Source: Marinobacter sp. S6332 | GTDB lineage: Bacteria; Pseudomonadota; Gammaproteobacteria; Pseudomonadales; Oleiphilaceae | NCBI RefSeq assembly: GCF_023016045.1 | Contig: NZ_JALKAP010000005.1 | Coordinates: 62,001 to 126,000, forward strand | Direction of reading: 5' to 3' | Length of the DNA: 64,000 bases | The notes under the pieces: generated by a model | Database searches by the model: none | What the model was told of the DNA's origin: nothing | What the model saw: the letters and a program-made list of their open reading frames with translations, nothing else | Shown: one piece after another, positions 48,346 to 58,835 of the stretch | Layout: the number at the start of each line of letters is the position of its first letter | Numbering within the stretch: position 1 is the stretch's first letter | Position numbers and translations under genes: made by a program

Positions 48346-50543
48346 TGGCATTAACCGAGGACATAAAACAGCAAATCCAGCAAAGTTACCGGGAAGTATT
48401 AGCAGGCAAGGGCGTGCGTGCCCGCTACGGTCAGCGCTTAATGATTGCCGAAATTGCCAAATACATGGGCGAGATCACCGAAAACGATGGCCAGCGTACC
48501 TCGCCTCCAGCGGCTTGTGTGGTTGAAGCAGGAACAGGTACCGGTAAAACTCTGGCCTATTTGATAGCATCGATTCCCGTGGCCCGGGCGCTGGGAAAAA
48601 CCTTGGTGATTTCAACTGCTACGGTAGCGCTGCAAGACCAGATTGTTCTGAAAGATCTTCCGGACCTGAAAAAACACAGCAAGATGGATTTTAGCTGGAC
48701 GCTGGCCAAAGGCCGGGGCCGGTATCTATGTATGTCCCGTTTGGAATCCCGGTTGCACGACGAGGGCAACGGCGACAGCGATACCATGCCGCTTTTTCTT
48801 CTGGATAGCCCCGGCACAGAAGAGCCCGGCACCCGGGCATTCTTTGAGGAAATGCTGGCAAGCTATGGTTCCCGCAAGTGGGATGGAGATAGAGACCACT
48901 GGCCGGAGCAGATACCCGACGAAATTTGGCGGCAGGTAACGACCGATCATCGCCAATGTACTAACCGGCACTGCAGTTACTTCGACAGCTGCGCATTTTT
49001 TGATGCCAGAAAGGACTTGGATGAAGTAGATATAGTTGTGGCAAACCACGACCTTGTTCTGGCCGATCTGGCTTTGGGTGGTGGTGCTATCTTGCCAGAG
49101 CCTGAAAACGCGTTGTTTATCTTCGATGAAGCCCACCACCTGCCAGACAAGGCGTTGAACCATTTCGCGGCGGCTGTCCCGCTGAACTCTACCCGGCAGT
49201 GGCTTAAGCAGTTATCTCAGGCGCTTGCCAAAATGCAGCCCTATTTTGCGCCCGCCACTCAAGCCGCTAAAACGGTTGACCGAATCAGCACGGCTTCTCG
49301 CGATGTAGACTTGGTATTGGCCCGCGTTTACGAAGAAGCGGAACAGAATACCGGGTGGGAGTTTAATGAAGAGCGGCGCTCAGCCCAGTGGCGTTATCCA
49401 GAAGGTGAATTGCCGGAGGCCTTGGCTGAACTGGCGGCTGAAAGCCGTATTGCCACCGCGAATCTGGTGCGCCATTTGGGCGCGCTAGCCGATGAGTTGC
49501 AAGGTGCGTTTGATGAACGAAAGCAGCATGAAATTGACCGAGATACGGCAGAAGCCTGGTACCCGGTAATTGGCGCCTTTCATAGCCGTTCCGAGGACCA
49601 GTTACGACTTTGGACAGCTTGGACCGAACAGATTGGCGGCCCGAAGGTGGCTGAAGACAGCGAGCAAGCCAACAGTGACCCCAAACCGCAAAGCCCATCA
49701 CACAAAAGCCCCCCTCCTGCCCGTTGGAGCGTGCGGCAGCGCTGGGATCATGCAGAAGATATTACTTTGTATAGTTCGCCAGTGCTGGCTAATAACCTGC
49801 TTTATTCAAGGCTTTGGTCACGAGCCTACGGCGCCGTGCTTACCAGTGCCACACTGACAGCGCTTGGCCGTTTTGACCGGCTTCAGGCCAGAGCCGGATT
49901 GCCGGAAGCAAGCCGTTTACTGGTTGTGCCCAGTTCCTTCCGTTACGCAGAAATGGCCACGGTTGAAGTGCCGTCCATGGCATGTATGCCTACCGATGAC
50001 GGTTTTGCTGACGAGCTGATTAAACGTTTACCGCACGTATGGGCTGGTGAAACCGCAACACTCGTGTTGTTTACCTCTCGCCGGCAGATGCACCAACTGC
50101 GAGATGCACTGGCGCCGGAATATCCAGACCTGATTATTACGCAGGACGACATGTCCCGGGGTGAAGTGCTGCGCCAACACAGGAGCCGCATTGATGAAGG
50201 CAGGGCCAGCGTTTTGTTTGGCGTGGCCAGCTTTGCAGAGGGTATCGATTTACCCGGCAAGTACCTGCACCACGTGGTGATTACCCGGTTACCCTTCTCG
50301 GTTCCAGACGACCCCATTGAAGCTGGTTTGGCTGAATGGATAAGTCAGCGTGGTGGTAATCCCTTTATGGAGATTACCGTGCCGGATGCGTCCATTAAGT
50401 TGGTGCAAGCGGTGGGTAGGCTGCTGCGAACGGAAGAGGATACGGGCAGAGTAAGCATTCTTGATCGTCGCATTGTCGCCAGACGCTACGGGCAATTGCT
50501 GTTGGATTCGTTACCACCGTTCCGGCGTATTATTGAGCGTTGA
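48345..50543 (+). CDS. dinG: ATP-dependent DNA helicase DinG
   Basis: 732 residues. XPD-like superfamily 2 helicase: Walker A VEAGTGTGKTLAYLI, Fe-S cluster Cys residues (near CMSRL and CTNRHCSYFDSC), DEAH box IFDEAHHLP, and motif VI VQAVGRLLR. It unwinds DNA and R-loops, usually as part of the SOS response; no LexA box is obvious upstream because the start overlaps gspB. A terminator follows at 50573-50600. Confidence 0.95.
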   Translation: MALTEDIKQQIQQSYREVLAGKGVRARYGQRLMIAEIAKYMGEITENDGQRTSPPAACVVEAGTGTGKTLAYLIASIPVARALGKTLVISTATVALQDQIVLKDLPDLKKHSKMDFSWTLAKGRGRYLCMSRLESRLHDEGNGDSDTMPLFLLDSPGTEEPGTRAFFEEMLASYGSRKWDGDRDHWPEQIPDEIWRQVTTDHRQCTNRHCSYFDSCAFFDARKDLDEVDIVVANHDLVLADLALGGGAILPEPENALFIFDEAHHLPDKALNHFAAAVPLNSTRQWLKQLSQALAKMQPYFAPATQAAKTVDRISTASRDVDLVLARVYEEAEQNTGWEFNEERRSAQWRYPEGELPEALAELAAESRIATANLVRHLGALADELQGAFDERKQHEIDRDTAEAWYPVIGAFHSRSEDQLRLWTAWTEQIGGPKVAEDSEQANSDPKPQSPSHKSPPPARWSVRQRWDHAEDITLYSSPVLANNLLYSRLWSRAYGAVLTSATLTALGRFDRLQARAGLPEASRLLVVPSSFRYAEMATVEVPSMACMPTDDGFADELIKRLPHVWAGETATLVLFTSRRQMHQLRDALAPEYPDLIITQDDMSRGEVLRQHRSRIDEGRASVLFGVASFAEGIDLPGKYLHHVVITRLPFSVPDDPIEAGLAEWISQRGGNPFMEITVPDASIKLVQAVGRLLRTEEDTGRVSILDRRIVARRYGQLLLDSLPPFRRIIER

Positions 50544-50572
50544 GAAAAGCTGAAAGGTAAAAGCGGAAAAAA

Positions 50573-50600
50573 AGAAGCCAGCCCGTGGGCTGGCTTTTAC
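50573..50600 (-). terminator. bidirectional intrinsic terminator between dinG and the LuxR regulator
   Basis: AAGCCAGCCC pairs with GGGCTGGCTT around a GTG loop. On the minus strand it is followed by CTTTTTTT, a strong terminator for transcripts from the LuxR-regulator side; on the plus strand by TTTT, adequate for dinG. Confidence 0.85.
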
Positions 50601-50603
50601 AAA

Positions 50604-50697
50604 GGGTTCTGAAAGAACCCGTGCGTAGAGATAAAACGCAATAAGAAGTCTGAAGGCCTGAAGTTTCAGAAATCAGTAGTGAGGGCTTGCCTCACCG
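50604..50697. repeat. hairpin-rich intergenic stretch
   Basis: Two perfect short stems lie here: GGGTTCT/AGAACCC (50604-50620) and GTGAGG/CCTCAC (50681-50697), with a weaker CTGAA/TTCAG pair between. No open frame is convincing. With the CRP-type site at 50776 and the terminator at 50573 this may be a structured 3' UTR or a small RNA on the minus strand; that is speculative. Confidence 0.4.
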
Positions 50698-50721
50698 TGG
50701 AAACAATAATAAGGGAGTAGG

Positions 50722-50753
50722 GGGCGTAGCCGAATCGTCCAAAGGGCGTAGCC
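50722..50753. repeat. direct repeat GGGCGTAGCC spaced 22 bases
   Basis: Two identical copies of GGGCGTAGCC begin at 50722 and 50744, about two helical turns apart, in the gap between convergent dinG and the LuxR-type gene. The spacing on one face of the helix is like that of tandem activator sites; no regulator was matched. Confidence 0.55.
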
Positions 50754-50775
50754 CGGGTAATAATTTCCGAAAAAG

Positions 50776-50791
50776 TGTGATGTGCGTCACA
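50776..50791. promoter_or_regulatory. perfect CRP/Vfr-type palindrome
   Basis: TGTGATGTGCGTCACA matches the CRP consensus TGTGA-N6-TCACA at all ten fixed positions. It is placed 14 bases past the stop codon of the LuxR-type regulator and far from any annotated start, so its target is not obvious. Confidence 0.65.
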
Positions 50792-50804
50792 AAACGCGCG
50801 CACT

Positions 50805-53570
50805 TTACCGCGTGAGGATGCCCAGTTCCCGTGCCCGGACAAGCGCTTCTGTTCTTCTACCCACATCGAGTTTGCCATATAGATTTCTTATGTGCGCTTT
50901 TACTGTTGCAGGTGCCACGCCCATTCTGGCCGCTATATCCTTGTTCGAATACCCAGCGTTAATGAGTTCCAGCACCTCTAGCTCACGTTGGCTAAGAGGC
51001 TCTGAGAGCTTTCTGACTGAATCGTCTGTCATGGCCTGACGCTGGTTAGGCTGGGTAGTTGGTGCAGCTGTTTGCTCTTTTTCGTCACTCGCACTTTCAG
51101 TTTTCGGGCTCAAGAGCATGTCGGTTAGGTTTGTATGCCAGCTGCCGCCGTTTTTCGACGTGGCGGATGCAAGCAAAAGCCCCTGCAACTGAGGGCTTTC
51201 CTCGGCAAATAGTCTCAAAAAGCCTGCCTCGGCAGCCATGCCAACCGCAAGCGCCAGTCGTTCCTGACACTCTTTATCACGATGTAGCTGCGCCAAAGCT
51301 TCGCCGGACACCAGCAGCGCTTCTACCATGTGCCGGTTATGCTCATTTCGCTTGGCGTCTGATATAAGCGCTTCCAAAATCTCCAGCGCTTGTTCGGGCT
51401 TGCCCTCGGCCACCAGCAGCCGGGCGTAGCTGATGCTATTTTGCTCTCGGTTCAGCGGGTTGGTAATGGTTTGGCTTTCGACCGACTCCAGAATCCGCCG
51501 GGCCTCGCCGGGTTGGCCCTCTGCCAGAAAACAACGGGCTAGCAGAGCAGAGCTGGCGGGCGGTTCAAATACAATATGTTCCCTGCGCTTTCGTCCCACT
51601 TGCTCGGCATCTTCAAGATAACCTATGGCCTCTTGATAGCGGCCGCCGCTGAAGGCGAGGTGTCCGCGAACATGCTGAATAATAATGTGCTGCCCAGGTT
51701 CAGCGCCTTTATTCACATGCTCCAGCAAAGGCTCGAGGTGGGCGGCTGCATCCCCAAGCTGATTACGCTCCCGAAAAATCTCGGTCAGTGCGGCGCTAAG
51801 CCAGCACGAGATTAGCCTAGGTTGGCTCGGGTCTGAGTAATGCTGGTCAACCCACTTGCGCACCTCGGTGCACGTGTCCAGAGCGAGATCCATATCGCCG
51901 CGGTTGTACTGTATCCAAGCCAGCAGGCCTCCGCTGGAGAGAACGGTGCTTGGTTTACGTTCAACCTGTCCGTAATGCACGGCGGATTTAAGCGTGTTCT
52001 CCGCACCGGGTAGGTCGCCTTTGCCATAATCGTCCAATCCAATGCCGTAATAGGTTACCGATTTCAGCGGAATTCGCGTGTGGTCTATGTCTGCTAGAAC
52101 TTGTTTGGTTAGGTCGCTGGCGCTTTTATCATCGCTGCGGGAGCGGGCAAGGTAGGAGCGCACAAGAGATACTTCGCTCTGCAGGCCAAGCGCACCCTCA
52201 GCATCCGGGGCAGAGTCGGCAACGTGGCGGTCAAGCAAGTCTTCAATATTGGCGAGTAAGGGTTCAAGATTATTAAGCCGGTTTGCAAAAAAATGCCCCC
52301 ATACACGCAACATCTGTAATTGGGCGCTTTCCTCGACCTGCTCTACGGGCAACGCATCGAGCCAGTTTAGAACCGGTAGGTGGTAGCCTCCGTGAATCAG
52401 GTTGTTACCGTGGGTTGCGAGAACCTTTGCCAACCATGGCCAGTCTTTTTCCTGCACAATTTGGGCGATGGCTCCCTGAACCTGCCCATGGGTTAGCAAC
52501 CATTCCACTGCCCGTTGCCAGAGGAAGTGAGCACGCTCCGGGTCGGCGTGACGGATTCTCTGTAGCAAAGCATCACGAAACAAATCGTGATAACGGAACC
52601 ATTCATTGTGATTATCCAGAGGAATCAGGAATAGATGCTGTGACAGGAGGTTCTCCAGCTTTTCCTGACTGTCGTTTGTGTCTCGAAGGGTGTCACACAA
52701 AGAGGCGCACAAACGGGGGCAGCACGAGGTGTCCAGAAGAAAGGCCACCGTTTCTTCTGGCTGTTTGTCCAACACCTCGCTAAGGACATAATCACTAATG
52801 TGCCGCTCATTGATGCTGAGGGCAGCCTCTGGGCTGTTTGAATCAGTGGCGGGATTGTTTTGTTCCAAACCGCTGTCACTTCCGGAAAGTGCAGACAGCT
52901 GCATAGCTGCAACCCAACCCTCTGTGCGGCGGCAGATAGCCTGCACATCCTTCTCTGAAATGCTAAGCCCCATGGTGTCGTGAAAAAACTCCCTGCATTC
53001 GTCTTCGGAAAAAGCCAGCAATGCCGGGTGAATTTCCTGCAGCCAGCGGCGCACGCGCCAGCGGGCCAAAGGCAGGGGAGGTTCCGTGCGGGAGACCAAA
53101 GTAACGGTAACCCCCGCAGGCAGGTAATCAATAAAGTACCCGAACTGACGATGAATCCGGTCGTTGGCAGCAAACTGGAAGTCATCCAGCACCAAAATCC
53201 ATGGGCTGCCATCTGTTGCCAGTGCATTCACCAGTGCGGTTATGGCGCTGCTTAGACTGTCGTCAGTATTGCTAGAAAGGCTTTTATGGCACGGCTCTAA
53301 ACCGGTAAGGCCCGCGTGCTCGAATGCGCTTGCAACATACTGCCAAAAGCGCTGGGGGTCGTCGTCGTGCTCATCCAGAGATAGCCATGCAATTGGCCCA
53401 CTGGTGCGCGAGCACCATTGGCTTACCAGCGTTGTTTTACCGAATCCTGCTGGCGCTACTACGAGGTTCAAGCGCTTTGGGTGGCCTGGCGCCAACAGCG
53501 AGCTTAGCCGTTCACGCTGCACGGCTCTTGAATCAGAGGCGGGCCTGAGGAATTTGGTTGTTAACAGCAT
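50805..53570 (-). CDS. MalT/AlkS-type LuxR-family ATP-dependent transcriptional regulator
   Basis: 921 residues. The N-terminus MLLTTKFLRPASDSRAVQRERL with Walker A APAGFGKTT and the Walker B region WILVLDDFQF is that of STAND-class MalT-like regulators; a TPR-like sensor region (about 400-780) follows, and the C-terminus is a LuxR helix-turn-helix (LSQRELEVLELINAGYSNKDIAARMGV). Relatives respond to small inducers (maltotriose for MalT, alkanes for AlkS). No alkane or maltose genes are in the window, so the inducer is unknown. It is transcribed divergently from cysB, sharing a 254-base intergenic region in which no clear site was seen. Confidence 0.9.
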   Translation of the reverse strand: MLLTTKFLRPASDSRAVQRERLSSLLAPGHPKRLNLVVAPAGFGKTTLVSQWCSRTSGPIAWLSLDEHDDDPQRFWQYVASAFEHAGLTGLEPCHKSLSSNTDDSLSSAITALVNALATDGSPWILVLDDFQFAANDRIHRQFGYFIDYLPAGVTVTLVSRTEPPLPLARWRVRRWLQEIHPALLAFSEDECREFFHDTMGLSISEKDVQAICRRTEGWVAAMQLSALSGSDSGLEQNNPATDSNSPEAALSINERHISDYVLSEVLDKQPEETVAFLLDTSCCPRLCASLCDTLRDTNDSQEKLENLLSQHLFLIPLDNHNEWFRYHDLFRDALLQRIRHADPERAHFLWQRAVEWLLTHGQVQGAIAQIVQEKDWPWLAKVLATHGNNLIHGGYHLPVLNWLDALPVEQVEESAQLQMLRVWGHFFANRLNNLEPLLANIEDLLDRHVADSAPDAEGALGLQSEVSLVRSYLARSRSDDKSASDLTKQVLADIDHTRIPLKSVTYYGIGLDDYGKGDLPGAENTLKSAVHYGQVERKPSTVLSSGGLLAWIQYNRGDMDLALDTCTEVRKWVDQHYSDPSQPRLISCWLSAALTEIFRERNQLGDAAAHLEPLLEHVNKGAEPGQHIIIQHVRGHLAFSGGRYQEAIGYLEDAEQVGRKRREHIVFEPPASSALLARCFLAEGQPGEARRILESVESQTITNPLNREQNSISYARLLVAEGKPEQALEILEALISDAKRNEHNRHMVEALLVSGEALAQLHRDKECQERLALAVGMAAEAGFLRLFAEESPQLQGLLLASATSKNGGSWHTNLTDMLLSPKTESASDEKEQTAAPTTQPNQRQAMTDDSVRKLSEPLSQRELEVLELINAGYSNKDIAARMGVAPATVKAHIRNLYGKLDVGRRTEALVRARELGILTR

Positions 53571-53755
53571 TGGTGTCCTGCGAACCGAGTAAAAGAATAA
53601 TGTCGAATTGTGTGCTTTGTCTCCTGCAAGTCAATGGCTGCAGAAACAAACGGGGTGTTTTAGGCTGCGGATATGCAATTTTGGTCTAAACTGAATCAAA
53701 GAGTTCATCTATATTAAAAAAGAATGAAAAGTGGGCCTTTTATGCGTATTCTTGA

Positions 53756-54802
<1,047 letters not shown>

Positions 54803-54841
54803 ACGGTCGGCATTCCACGTAGCCTCAATTGCCAAACGTAT

Positions 54842-55564
54842 TTACTGGCGGGCGATCAGGTTGCCCGCATGCAGGCCACATTCTTTCTGGGTAGCTTCTT
54901 CCCACCACCAGCGGCCTTCCCGTTCGTGCTGCCCGGGCAACACCGGGCGAGTGCAGGGTTGGCATCCAATACTGACAAAGCCCTTTTCATGTAGCTTGTT
55001 GTAGGGAGCTTCTGACATGCGGATGTAGTCCCAAACTTCTTTTGATGTCCAATTGGCCAGTGGGTTGAACTTTACTAATGCTCTATCCGGGCCGGAGAAG
55101 GTTGCATCCTCCTGGACAACCGGAACCTCGTTGCGGGTACCCGGGCTCTGGTCTTTACGCTGGCCGGTAATCCAGGCATCGACACCTGCAAGCTTGCGCT
55201 TGAGAGGGTTTACCTTGCGAATACCGCAACACTCGCTGTGGCCGTCCTCGTAAAAGCTGAACAGTCCCTTTTTGTTCACCAGATCTTGAACTTCGCCGGT
55301 ATCCGGGAAAAGTACCTCGATGTCGATGCCATAATGCTTGCGAACGCTCTCAACAAACTCATAGGTTTCCGGATGCAGGCGGCCGGTATCGAGAGTGAAC
55401 ACCTTTAGGTTATCTGTCAGCTTGTGTGCCATTTCGATGAGCACCACGTCTTCGGCGCCACTGAAAGAAATAGCGATGTTGTTATAGCGTTTTAAGGCAG
55501 CCTTCAGAATGCCCCGTGGGCTTTCGCCAGCCAGTTCGCTCTGTAGATCGTGGATATTGCTCAT
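54842..55564 (-). CDS. cysH: assimilatory adenylyl-sulfate reductase (iron-sulfur type CysH)
   Basis: 240 residues from the ATG at 55564 (MSNIHDLQ). PP-loop-like [27 protein letters not shown], and the C-terminal KECGLH catalytic Cys. Two further Cys pairs, SECCGIRK and GCQPCTR, provide the CC...CxxC ligands of a [4Fe-4S] cluster, which marks reductases that use APS, unlike E. coli CysH which uses PAPS and lacks the cluster. It converges with cysB, the stops lying 40 bases apart, and reduces activated sulfate to sulfite in the cytoplasm. Confidence 0.93.
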   Translation of the reverse strand: MSNIHDLQSELAGESPRGILKAALKRYNNIAISFSGAEDVVLIEMAHKLTDNLKVFTLDTGRLHPETYEFVESVRKHYGIDIEVLFPDTGEVQDLVNKKGLFSFYEDGHSECCGIRKVNPLKRKLAGVDAWITGQRKDQSPGTRNEVPVVQEDATFSGPDRALVKFNPLANWTSKEVWDYIRMSEAPYNKLHEKGFVSIGCQPCTRPVLPGQHEREGRWWWEEATQKECGLHAGNLIARQ

Positions 55565-55805
55565 AAAAATCACTACCTGATGCGTATTTGGTGGCAGGTT
55601 AGCATTAAATGCCTAATTCCATGAAGTAATGACAATCTATATGGTTATGCCGGATCGGGAGGTTTTGGGCTGTAAATCCCTTGTTTTGTTGCAATGTACG
55701 ATGCATTCTTTGCGTGTTTTTCTTATGATACCGCGTCTATAAAAGGGGAGCGGGCCTTGCTCCTTTTGAGAATTCTTACTCGCAACATTGAATCAGGAGA
55801 TTACT

Positions 55806-56420
55806 GTGGAACTGGCATGTCTTGACCTTGAAGGTGTATTGATCCCGGAAATCTGGATCGCATTTGCAGAAAAAACCGGTATTGAAGAGCTCAAGGCGAC
55901 CACCCGCGACATTCCTGATTACGATGTTCTGATGAAGCAGCGGCTACGTATTCTGGATGAGCATGGCTACGGTCTGCCAGCCATTCAGGAGGTCATCAGT
56001 ACACTAGACCCACTACCGTGTGCACGGGAGTTTCTGGATTGGTTGCGCGAGCGGTTTCAGGTGGTGATTCTGTCTGACACCTTCTACGAATTCGCCATGC
56101 CTTTGATGAAAAAGCTGGGGTACCCGGCGTTGCTGTGCCACAAGCTGGAAGTAGCAGACAACGGCCAGATTACCAACTACCTGCTGCGTCAGAGAGACCC
56201 TAAGCGACAGTCGGTGCGTGCCTTCCAGTTGCTAAACTATCGCGTAATCGCAACAGGGGATTCCTACAACGACACCACGATGCTGGGGCAGGCTGAAGCA
56301 GGCATTCTATTCCACGCACCCCAGAATGTGATTGACGAGTTCCCTCAGTACCCGGCTGTGCAGGAGTTTGAGGAGCTGAAGAAGGAATTCCTGAAGGCGA
56401 GTGCCGTTCATAGCGTTTGA
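55806..56420 (+). CDS. thrH: ThrH: phosphoserine phosphatase / homoserine phosphotransferase
   Basis: 204 residues from the GTG at 55806; CAGGAG ends six bases upstream, and the family begins ME(I/L)ACLDLEGV, so the TTG at 55788 is rejected. HAD motifs: DLEGVLIPEIW (motif I, Asp nucleophile), VILSDTF (motif II), ATGDSYNDT (motif III/IV). ThrH, described from Pseudomonas, dephosphorylates phosphoserine and can move phosphate to homoserine. Confidence 0.93.
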   Translation: MELACLDLEGVLIPEIWIAFAEKTGIEELKATTRDIPDYDVLMKQRLRILDEHGYGLPAIQEVISTLDPLPCAREFLDWLRERFQVVILSDTFYEFAMPLMKKLGYPALLCHKLEVADNGQITNYLLRQRDPKRQSVRAFQLLNYRVIATGDSYNDTTMLGQAEAGILFHAPQNVIDEFPQYPAVQEFEELKKEFLKASAVHSV

Positions 56421-56478
56421 TAGCACACTACGCTAACTAAGGCCTTCATGTGTAGGAGCTATTGAACCGGAGTGGCAG

Positions 56479-57873
56479 TCAGTCGCTCTGGTTCAGATTC
56501 TCAAGGAAATCCATCAGCGGTTTCACTTTGGTGAGGGTTTCCTGGTATTCGCTTTCGGGGTCGGAATCCGCAACGATCCCGCCTCCGCCCCAGCATCGAA
56601 TGGTGCCGTGCTCCACGCCGGCTTCATCCGTTCCTTCTTTCTCGCAAAGCATGGTGCGGATGGCAATGTTGCTGTCCAGGGTGCCATCCAGTCCGTAATA
56701 AAAAATGGATCCGCAATAGGGGCCGCGCCAGTGGGGCTCAAGCTCTCGGATGATCTCCATGGCACGGATTTTGGGCGCACCAGTAATGGATCCGCCCGGG
56801 AAGGCATCGAAAAAGGCTTTGAGTGGCGAAATGCCCTCGGCCAGTTCAGCGCGAATGTGGCTGACAAGGTGGTGGACGTTTTTATAGGATTCCAGGGCAA
56901 AAAGCTTGTCGACCTTCACGCTTCCGGGTTTTGCATTCACGCCCAAGTCATTGCGTAACAAATCCACAATCATCAGGTTTTCGGCTCGATCTTTCTCGGA
57001 TTCCGTTAATTCCTGGGCTAAGGCAGAGTCCTGTTCTGGTGTACCTCCCCGCGGCCGAGTGCCTTTGATCGGACTGGTCTTGATTTCACCGTTTTGGATG
57101 TGCAAGAACCTTTCGGGTGACACCGAGACAACTGAGTGGTCCTGATGCCTGAGGTAAGCGGCGTAGGGCGTGGGGTTTGCTTGACTTAAGGCATGAAACC
57201 CCGCCCACGGGCTGCCTTTGAACCCGCCTTCGAACGACTGCGAAAGGTTGACCTGATAACAGTCCCCCGCGTCAATGTAATGTCGCACCTCTTCAATTTT
57301 GGTTCGAAATGAATCTGAGCTCTGGGTAGCCTTGAATGGTCGAGTGATGGTGAAGGTATGCTGATTGCGAGCGTCGGCAACCTTTAGCCAGCCTGACAGC
57401 CTGTCTTTCTGTTTATCGCAAATCCGCGGGTGCACCCAAAGAAAACAATTGCCTGAGTTTAGGTCTTCACTGGCGAACCATAGATACAGTCCGGCAAAGA
57501 GCACTGGAAAGGGTTGCTCGGTCAATAGGCGTCTGAGACTTGCCTCGCGCACATAGCCGAACTCATAAGATATATGGCCAATCCAACCGCCCGTAAACGG
57601 GCTAGTGTGTTGAGACTGATTTATGTGATGCAGAGCGTAAGGAACCTTGAGGCCATCCATTTCCTCAGCGAGCCCATGAGTATCGATTCCTTCGCCTTCT
57701 GCAGCGTTTAACACAATTTGTTCAGTTGCATGGCTAGAGAACCCTTGAGCAGCACCTCGCTCCCCGGCTTGGGATCGACTACCGAGAAACACGAAGTCAT
57801 CCTGGCGCGAGGCGTGACTGCAAAGTGTTTCGTACTGCTGTCGGGATAGGGGCTGACAAAGTGGAAGGGCCAA
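56479..57873 (-). CDS. pabB: aminodeoxychorismate synthase component I
   Basis: 464 residues from a TTG at 57873, which has GGAGG four bases ahead and starts the protein at the family's N-terminus (ALPLCQPLSRQQYETL). The frame stays open to 58023, but those residues do not resemble the family and would leave only 17 bases to the divergent gene. Chorismate-binding domain motifs: GDCYQVNLSQ, SVSPERFL, TSPIKGTRPRGG, DRAENLMIVDLLRNDLG and the late IRTMLCEK...CWGGGGIVADSDPESEYQE. It makes 4-amino-4-deoxychorismate for folate synthesis with PabA. Confidence 0.9.
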   Translation of the reverse strand: MALPLCQPLSRQQYETLCSHASRQDDFVFLGSRSQAGERGAAQGFSSHATEQIVLNAAEGEGIDTHGLAEEMDGLKVPYALHHINQSQHTSPFTGGWIGHISYEFGYVREASLRRLLTEQPFPVLFAGLYLWFASEDLNSGNCFLWVHPRICDKQKDRLSGWLKVADARNQHTFTITRPFKATQSSDSFRTKIEEVRHYIDAGDCYQVNLSQSFEGGFKGSPWAGFHALSQANPTPYAAYLRHQDHSVVSVSPERFLHIQNGEIKTSPIKGTRPRGGTPEQDSALAQELTESEKDRAENLMIVDLLRNDLGVNAKPGSVKVDKLFALESYKNVHHLVSHIRAELAEGISPLKAFFDAFPGGSITGAPKIRAMEIIRELEPHWRGPYCGSIFYYGLDGTLDSNIAIRTMLCEKEGTDEAGVEHGTIRCWGGGGIVADSDPESEYQETLTKVKPLMDFLENLNQSD

Positions 57874-58040
57874 ACTGCCTCCGTTAAAAATTGGAAGAAT
57901 GATACATGCTGCACAAAACGAGCGTTGTCCAATCAATACGCGCACTGATCTAATGTATCGCGGCGAGAGATCGGGCAGATCGTATTTTACCCGACTTTCA
58001 GTTCGTATTTTGGTAACCAGCAAAACAAAGTGGATAAGCT

Positions 58041-58619
58041 ATGCATCATACTAAGCGCTGTATTCGAATGTTAACGGTTGGATTTATATTGGCCGTTGGC
58101 CTTTGCGGGGTAAACTCCGCAACAATGGCTGCAGACTCCACCAGTGACAATGAGGACATGAAAAAGCAAGTGGCTACTGTTATTGCCATTGCTCAAGCAC
58201 AGCTTGTTCGTTTGATTTCGCAATCAACAGATGAGTATCAGGCCGAGTTACTTGAATCTGGGGATGCCCAGCCTGCGGCCTGGATGTTGATGAAAGATGG
58301 AAAAACCGTAAAGCGGATTAACATGGATGAGCAAGCGGTTGGAGCACCGCCTTCCGTAAAGCTGATGATGTATCGTGCTGCGATAAAATCTGTGGCTCAA
58401 CGCAAGAAGATTGTTGCCGCAGCAATTCTCTATTCGGGACAACTAAGTGAGACTGACACAACGACCGTCTTGGTCATCGAACACGAACATATGGTTGGTG
58501 TTTCCGGCCATAAGGTAGTGGGGTATGAGCTTTCGGGCGGAGAAATCATGTGGGGTGAGCCAGTCGGCCATAAAAAACCTTTTGAGTGGTTTTACGAAAG
58601 TAAGAAGAGCGACTCTTAA
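58041..58619 (+). CDS. exported protein of unknown function
   Basis: 192 residues. A signal peptide (about 1-30, MLTVGFILAVGLCGVNSATMAA) and a soluble domain rich in alpha/beta elements (ATVIAIAQAQLVRLI; RAAIKSVAQRKKIVAAAILYSG; TVLVIEHEHMVGVSGHKVVGYEL). The EHEH segment could bind metal but nothing firm is known. Not recognised as a named family. It is divergent from pabB, and an inverted repeat TGACACTG/CAGTGTCA lies just past its stop. Confidence 0.7.
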   Translation: MHHTKRCIRMLTVGFILAVGLCGVNSATMAADSTSDNEDMKKQVATVIAIAQAQLVRLISQSTDEYQAELLESGDAQPAAWMLMKDGKTVKRINMDEQAVGAPPSVKLMMYRAAIKSVAQRKKIVAAAILYSGQLSETDTTTVLVIEHEHMVGVSGHKVVGYELSGGEIMWGEPVGHKKPFEWFYESKKSDS

Positions 58620-58835
58620 GGTCAGTTCCTGGTGACACTGTCACTGCTTGGGCAGTGTCAGATTGAAGGCCCCCAGTAAATCGTTAATGTCTGACAATCT
58701 AATTATCGGTTACTGTGAAAGGGATCACGGAACATACCGTAACCTCTGACGTACACTTTAACCGTGCAGATACAAAAGTAAACCAAACCGTCTGTACGAG
58801 AAACAAAAATAATTTGTTCAGTAAAGGAGAACGTT

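Noticed and set aside
50666..50878. Minus-strand frame of 70 codons overlapping the LuxR-type gene's 3' end
   Set aside because: Overlaps a well-supported gene in another frame, has no ribosome-binding site, and its composition is not protein-like.
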